From Paraburkholderia phenazinium (GTDB lineage Bacteria; Pseudomonadota; Gammaproteobacteria; Burkholderiales; Burkholderiaceae), in assembly GCF_900142845.1 (NCBI RefSeq), contig NZ_FSRU01000002.1:1116001-1180000 (forward strand): a DNA stretch of 64,000 nucleotides. The letters run 5' to 3'. Position 1 is the stretch's first letter, and the number at the start of each line of letters is the position of its first letter. The notes beneath the pieces are model-generated. The model had not been told where the DNA came from and searched no databases. It saw only the letters and a list, made by a program, of their open reading frames with translations. The position numbers and the translations under genes are program-made. Below are positions 59,802-64,000 of the stretch, one piece after another.

Positions 59802-61724
59802 TCACGATGACTTGCGCACGCGCAGATACCAGTCGCACAACAGCCGCACCTGCTTGGGCGTGTAGCCTTTCGCGACCATCCGGTTGACGAAGTCTTCGTG
59901 CTTGCGCTGCTCCTCCGCCGATCCTTTGGCATTGAACGAAATCACCGGCAAAAGTTCTTCCGTGTTCGAGAACATCTTCTTTTCGATCACGACGCGCAGC
60001 TTCTCGTAGCTGATCCACGCCGGGTTCTTGCCTGCGTTTGCCGCTCGCGCGCGCAGAACGAAGTTGACGATCTCGTTGCGGAAGTCCTTTGGATTGCTGA
60101 TGCCAGCGGGCTTCTCGATCTTCTCCAGTTCCGCATTCAGCGACGCGCGGTCGAAACTCTCGCCGGTGTCGTGGTCGCGGAACTCCTGGTCCTGGATCCA
60201 GAAGTCGGCATACGTGACGTAACGATCGAAGATGTTTTGTCCGTACTCCGAATAGGATTCCAGATAGGCAGTCTGAATCTCCTTGCCGATGAATTCCGCG
60301 TAGCGCGACGCAAGCACGTCCTTGATGAAGGACAGGTACTTCTGCTCGGTTTCCGGTGGGAACTGCTCGCGTTCGATCTGCTGTTCGAGCACGTACATCA
60401 GATGCACCGGGTTCGCCGCGACCTCGGTTGAATCGAAGTTGAACACGCGCGAAAGGATCTTGAACGCGAAGCGGGTCGACACGCCGGTCATGCCTTCATC
60501 GACGCCGGCGAAGTCGCGGTACTCCTGATACGACTTGGCCTTCGGATCGGTGTCCTTGAGATTTTCCCCGTCATACACCTGCATCTTCGAGAAGAGACTC
60601 GAATTCTCCGGCTCCTGCAAACGCGTCAACACCGACATCTGCGCCATCATCTTCAGCGTGCCGGGCGCACACACCGCATTGGCCAGCGAAGAATTGCGCA
60701 GCAGCTTCTCGTAGATCTTGATCTCTTCGCCGTAACGCAGGCAATACGGGACCTTTACAACGAAAATCCGGTCGAGCAGTGCCTCATTGTTGCGGTTATT
60801 GCGGAATGCCTTCCACTCCGACTCGTTCGAGTGAGCCAGAATCACGCCGTCGAACGGGATCGCACCGAAGCCTTCCGTGCCTTTGAAGTTGCCTTCCTGT
60901 GTGGCAGTCAGCAGCGGGTGCAAGACCTTGATCGGCGCCTTGAACATTTCGACGAATTCGAGCAGGCCCTGGTTCGCGAGGCACAGGCCACCGGAGTAGC
61001 TGTACGCGTCGGCGTCGTCCTGGGCGTATTGCTCGAGCTTGCGGATATCCACCTTACCCACCAGCGACGAAATGTCCTGATTGTTTTCGTCACCGGGTTC
61101 CGTCTTGGCAATACCGATTTGCCGCAGGATGGACGGATAGCGGCGCACCACGCGAAACTTGCGGATGTCGCCGTTGTACTCGTGCAGCCGTTTGACGGCC
61201 CACGGGCTGAGGATGCTCTTCAGATAGCGGCGTGGAATGCCATACTGCTCTTCAAGGATCGGACCGTCTTCGTCGTAGTCGAACAGACCGAGCGGCGACT
61301 CGTTCACGGGCGAGCCCTTGATCGCATAGAACGGCACGCGTTCCATGAGTTGCTTCAGACGTTCGGCGATCGACGATTTGCCGCCGCCAACCGGGCCAAG
61401 CAAATACAGGATCTGCTTCTTTTCTTCGAGCCCCTGGGCCGAGTGCCGGAAGTACGCGACCACCTGCTCGATCACGTCTTCCATTCCGTAGAACTCACGG
61501 AATGCGGGGTATACCTTGATGACCTTGTTCGCGAAGATACGCGAGGTGCGCGGATCGTTGCGAGTGTCGATCTGTTCGGGTTCTCCGATTGCCGTCAACA
61601 TGCGTTCGCCAGCTGTAGCGTACGCGGCGGGATTGTCTTTGCAGAGCGCGAGATACTCCTCGAGCGAGAGCTCATCTTCTCGCGTTTTCTCGAAGCGGGT
61701 CGCGAAACTGCTGTAGATATCCAT
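59802..61724 (-). CDS. prkA: PrkA family serine protein kinase (YeaG)
   Basis: 640 residues. The AAA part has ILYLLGPVGGGKSSIAERLK (Walker A near residue 105) and FDGVILAHSNESEW; the C-terminal PrkA domain carries RLCDWYLRVRKSS at its end. Starts MDIYSSFATRFEKTREDELS behind a strong AGGAGG. YeaG is a Ser/Thr kinase in E. coli linked to stationary phase and nitrogen starvation, and in other species AAA-driven proteolysis has been suggested. First gene of the prkA-yeaH-spoVR operon. Confidence 0.95.
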   Translation of the reverse strand: MDIYSSFATRFEKTREDELSLEEYLALCKDNPAAYATAGERMLTAIGEPEQIDTRNDPRTSRIFANKVIKVYPAFREFYGMEDVIEQVVAYFRHSAQGLEEKKQILYLLGPVGGGKSSIAERLKQLMERVPFYAIKGSPVNESPLGLFDYDEDGPILEEQYGIPRRYLKSILSPWAVKRLHEYNGDIRKFRVVRRYPSILRQIGIAKTEPGDENNQDISSLVGKVDIRKLEQYAQDDADAYSYSGGLCLANQGLLEFVEMFKAPIKVLHPLLTATQEGNFKGTEGFGAIPFDGVILAHSNESEWKAFRNNRNNEALLDRIFVVKVPYCLRYGEEIKIYEKLLRNSSLANAVCAPGTLKMMAQMSVLTRLQEPENSSLFSKMQVYDGENLKDTDPKAKSYQEYRDFAGVDEGMTGVSTRFAFKILSRVFNFDSTEVAANPVHLMYVLEQQIEREQFPPETEQKYLSFIKDVLASRYAEFIGKEIQTAYLESYSEYGQNIFDRYVTYADFWIQDQEFRDHDTGESFDRASLNAELEKIEKPAGISNPKDFRNEIVNFVLRARAANAGKNPAWISYEKLRVVIEKKMFSNTEELLPVISFNAKGSAEEQRKHEDFVNRMVAKGYTPKQVRLLCDWYLRVRKSS

Positions 61725-61740
61725 GCTACCTCCTCGCCAA

Positions 61741-61787
61741 AGTCTAGACCGATGTCGTGCGCGGCGCGCTAATCGGAAACGACATCG
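61741..61787 (-). promoter_or_regulatory. Candidate sigma-S promoter and inverted repeat before prkA
   Basis: On the minus strand, TCTAGACTTT (around 61,740-61,748) resembles the sigma-S -10 core CTAnnCTT; a start a few bases on would leave a short leader holding AGGAGG. Directly upstream, CGATGTCGT (61750-61758) and ACGACATCG (61779-61787) form a perfect 9-bp inverted repeat, a good operator candidate. Confidence 0.35.
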
Positions 61788-62492
61788 CTCGAATTCATCC
61801 TAAACCCTTTTAAATTTTTTTTCACGGACTACGTGATGAAAATCGTGCCGTGTTGCCCTCCCTACAATCCTCACTTGGAAACACAGATTCGGTCACCTAC
61901 AATCTTCGACCGGATTGCCCAGGATTGCAGCCATCCCTACTGCTATCTTGCATGAAACGTCTCGTGTCCCGGCAGCGGCGCAAAGCCGCGCTGTCATTGC
62001 AACGTTGCTCGCACAGATTCAAACGCGTCGACTGCGCAAGCCTCGTTGTCTGCCCTATTCTCTGCCGCCGAATTACTTCGCGCTACACCTGCATGTCGTT
62101 CGTTGTACCTGCGCTTTTTTCCTCAACGCGCAGCGCAAGGTTTTCGTGCACACGTTTCGCGCTGTGTTACATGTTGGGCAGCCTGGCTTGTGCACAGCAC
62201 CCGATTGGTTCGTCCATGCAGCGCACGTTTCGTTCACCCTCCATTGCACGCAAACGTACGGTGTCCGACCATGACGCGCGATATCCACAACGCGCTCATG
62301 GTCGGCTACTTTCATAACGGGATGTCGGCGGCTCGCGCGCCGGCTTGCATAGGTGTATACGGCTAGGGAGAGGGCTTGGATGCGCCGCCGGCGACAAGGT
62401 GGGCGGGCGCGCATCGCTTGAGGTGCCGGCACGGTCTGCCGGCATGCTTGATGAATGGACGACGCGACCGGGCTGGCGCCCGGCCCCGTGCA
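61788..62492. other. Intergenic region without a credible gene
   Basis: About 700 bp. It holds an A/T block (61,800-61,824) upstream of prkA. Short open frames here are Arg/Cys-rich shadows with no ribosome sites. Nothing else recognised. Confidence 0.4.
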
Positions 62493-63254
62493 TCAGGTCA
62501 ACTCGATCTCGACTTCGCCCAGCCCGTCGATATGGCCATGCACGATGCCCGCCCGGTCGACCCGGTGCGCGCCCACATAGGAACCGGTGGTAATGGTCCA
62601 TTCCGGTTCGATCGTAATGCCCATGGCGGCGCAATGGTTGACGAACCACACCAGCAGTTCGCGCGGATCGCCGACCGGATTGCCGGATGCTTCCGGCACC
62701 AGCGACGTGCCGTCGAATGTCAATTCCAGTTCTGGCGAGACGAAATCGAACGTGCGCGCGAATCCCGAGTAGGCCACCGGATGTCCGGCGATCAGCGCGC
62801 CGTTGTTCTGCGCGTCGGCCAGTTGCGCGAGCGGGGCGATATTGGGCCACTCGCTGAAGCGGCTATCGACGATCTCGATGGCCGGCAGCACCACGCCGAC
62901 CCGCGCGAGCACCTCGTCGCGCGCATAGGCCTCGCCGCGCGGCTCGATCGCCTCGCTGAAGCGGAACGCAATCTCCAGTTCCAGCAGGACGCGGAAAAAC
63001 CCGCCGTGGGCGATGCGCGCGGGCGACCCGAACACCTGCGAAGCCGGAATAGGCGCCCCCGAGGCCGCCCCACCCGGCGCCTTCGCGCCGATTTTCCACG
63101 CGCCGGTCGACTGGCCGAGCCCGGCGATGACCGCCTGCTGGATCGCGTAGGCGGTGGCGGCGTCGGGCGGCAGGCTGTCGGGCGGCGGGGCGTCGATCAG
63201 GCGGTGCTGCCTGCGCGCGTCAACGAGGCGTTGCGCGAGGTCGTGTGGCGTCAT
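62493..63254 (-). CDS. 2-keto-4-pentenoate hydratase / oxo-heptadienoate hydratase family (MhpD/HpaH-like)
   Basis: 253 residues, starting MTPHDLAQRLVDARRQHRLI behind AAAGGA. TGAWKIGAKAPGGAASGAPI, LLELEIAFRFSEAIEP (metal-binding Glu pair) and AIEIVDSRFSEWPN match the hydratase branch of the FAH superfamily, which hydrates 2-hydroxypentadienoate-type products of aromatic meta-cleavage. No ring-cleavage genes are next to it, so the pathway is not identified. Stand-alone gene. Confidence 0.88.
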   Translation of the reverse strand: MTPHDLAQRLVDARRQHRLIDAPPPDSLPPDAATAYAIQQAVIAGLGQSTGAWKIGAKAPGGAASGAPIPASQVFGSPARIAHGGFFRVLLELEIAFRFSEAIEPRGEAYARDEVLARVGVVLPAIEIVDSRFSEWPNIAPLAQLADAQNNGALIAGHPVAYSGFARTFDFVSPELELTFDGTSLVPEASGNPVGDPRELLVWFVNHCAAMGITIEPEWTITTGSYVGAHRVDRAGIVHGHIDGLGEVEIELT

Positions 63255-63469
63255 GTCGGTCCTTTCTGGCTGGCGCATTGAATGGTGCGGGATGGCATGA
63301 GCGGAGCCGGGCGCTGCCGCACGGCGCAGCGTTCCAGGCAGGCGAAGCGCGGCGCAACCTGCCGCGCCGGATCCAGTCACCCGCCGAGGCTACCCGGAGA
63401 CAAGCGTAGTCGCGCCCGTCAATGTACCGGATCGCGAGTCGTACCGGGTCGCTTACTACGCTGACAATG

Positions 63470-63505
63470 AAAAAAGACCACGGTTGCGTATGCAACCGTG
63501 GTCTT
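63470..63505 (-). terminator. Intrinsic terminator of the chemoreceptor gene
   Basis: On the minus strand a perfect 14-bp stem (63474-63487 with 63492-63505, loop 4) ends in a T-run. It lies 54 bp past the chemoreceptor stop. Confidence 0.92.
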
Positions 63506-63559
63506 CGCCGGTCAGTCTCAAGTTGCCCGTTACGCCGGGTTCGCTCAAGCAAACGCCGC

Positions 63560-64000
63560 TCAGAACGTTTCCCAGTCGTTGTCGCCGCCGGCCGCAGCGG
63601 GCGCCGGGGCTTTGCCCGGCGAGGGGCCTTTGGCCGGCGCCGGTGCACTAGCGGTGCCGGCCGCACCTGACGCGCTTGCAGCAGAAGCGGCTGTCGGCGT
63701 CACAGCCGGCGCTGCCGCCGCTACCCGAGCCCGCGGCGCCGCAGCCGCAGCCGCAGCCGCAGCCGCCTTACGCACTGCAGGCTTCGCAGCCGGGCGATGC
63801 GCGATCGGAGCGGCGGGCGCCTTGAACGCCCCCTCTTCGAGCTGGAACACCGCCACGGCGGTGCGCAGCTTGCCGGCCTGATCTTCGAGCGATTGCGCCG
63901 CCGCAGCCGCCTCTTCCACCAGCGCCGCGTTCTGCTGCGTCACTTCGTCCATCTGCGTGACGGCGCGCGCCACCTGTTCGATGCCGCTGCTCTGCTCCTC
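63560..64000 (-). CDS. Methyl-accepting chemotaxis protein, C-terminal part
   Basis: Only the last 146 residues lie in the window; the gene enters from the right edge. GIEQVARAVTQMDEVTQQNA and ALVEEAAAAAQSLEDQAGKL are the end of the cytoplasmic four-helix signalling domain of chemoreceptors, downstream of the CheW/CheA-binding tip. After it an Ala/Pro-rich tail with runs of Ala (KAAAAAAAAAAPRARVA) ends GGDNDWETF, a pentapeptide-like terminus similar to NWETF used to tether CheR in many receptors. Ligand unknown. Confidence 0.93.
   Translation of the reverse strand, partial: EEQSSGIEQVARAVTQMDEVTQQNAALVEEAAAAAQSLEDQAGKLRTAVAVFQLEEGAFKAPAAPIAHRPAAKPAVRKAAAAAAAAAAPRARVAAAAPAVTPTAASAASASGAAGTASAPAPAKGPSPGKAPAPAAAGGDNDWETF

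Noticed and set aside
61850..62317. 155-codon open frame in the prkA upstream gap
   Set aside because: Cys/Arg/Ser-rich, no ribosome site, no family; likely non-coding.

Overview
The window reads as a chromosomal segment of a Burkholderiaceae bacterium, most likely Paraburkholderia or a close relative. The support is uniformly GC-rich DNA with GC-biased third positions, many LysR, SDR and catabolic genes, and several protein families that I know mainly from that group: DUF2827, DUF2844/DUF3443, DUF4148, DUF4410 and a DedA-rhodanese fusion. I saw no phage, transposase, rRNA, tRNA or CRISPR.

Layout. Positions 1-13,700 hold metabolic and regulatory genes: a CaiB CoA-transferase/CitE-like lyase pair under a divergent LysR, a small kinase, a DnaJ-type chaperone, an MDR oxidoreductase with a divergent LysR, an O-methyltransferase, a candidate small RNA, an S41 protease, two SDRs flanking an AraC regulator, and a succinate-semialdehyde-type dehydrogenase. 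At 14,128-17,114 a PotD-like binding protein overlaps a membrane diguanylate cyclase; this looks like a polyamine-sensing pair of the NspS-MbaA type. MarR, isochorismatase-like, MFS, acyltransferase and LysR genes follow.

Positions 22,450-27,620 carry two aminoacyl-tRNA synthetase genes, each preceded by a short leader ORF and an intrinsic terminator. One is a short second MetRS. The other is a minimal, frameshifted HisRS-like gene whose leader has four consecutive His codons. Thioredoxin, formate/nitrite channel and DedA-rhodanese genes lie among them.

The most striking region is 27,810-39,007. A 1755-residue trimeric autotransporter adhesin with an almost charge-free Ser/Thr stalk is followed, on the same strand, by three DUF2827 paralogues, a DUF4019 exported protein and a TPR glycosyltransferase-like protein. 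Coding gaps are 17 bp or less at most junctions, with one 109 bp and one 25 bp gap. I read it as an adhesin plus its dedicated glycosylation machinery. A degenerate EAL protein is divergent from it across an AT-rich 0.8 kb gap.

Positions 40,671-45,306 hold a DUF2844-DUF3443 exported pair, cbpM-cbpA and an orphan CHASE sensor. At 45,405-50,853 one operon-like cassette carries an NMT1-type ABC transporter, a Rieske oxygenase and an amidohydrolase/deaminase, probably for import and breakdown of an N-heterocycle. After that come small exported proteins, an amino-acid ABC transporter lacking a local ATPase, the conserved prkA-yeaH-spoVR stress operon (56,633-61,724), a 2-keto-4-pentenoate hydratase family gene and the C-terminus of a methyl-accepting chemotaxis protein cut by the window edge.
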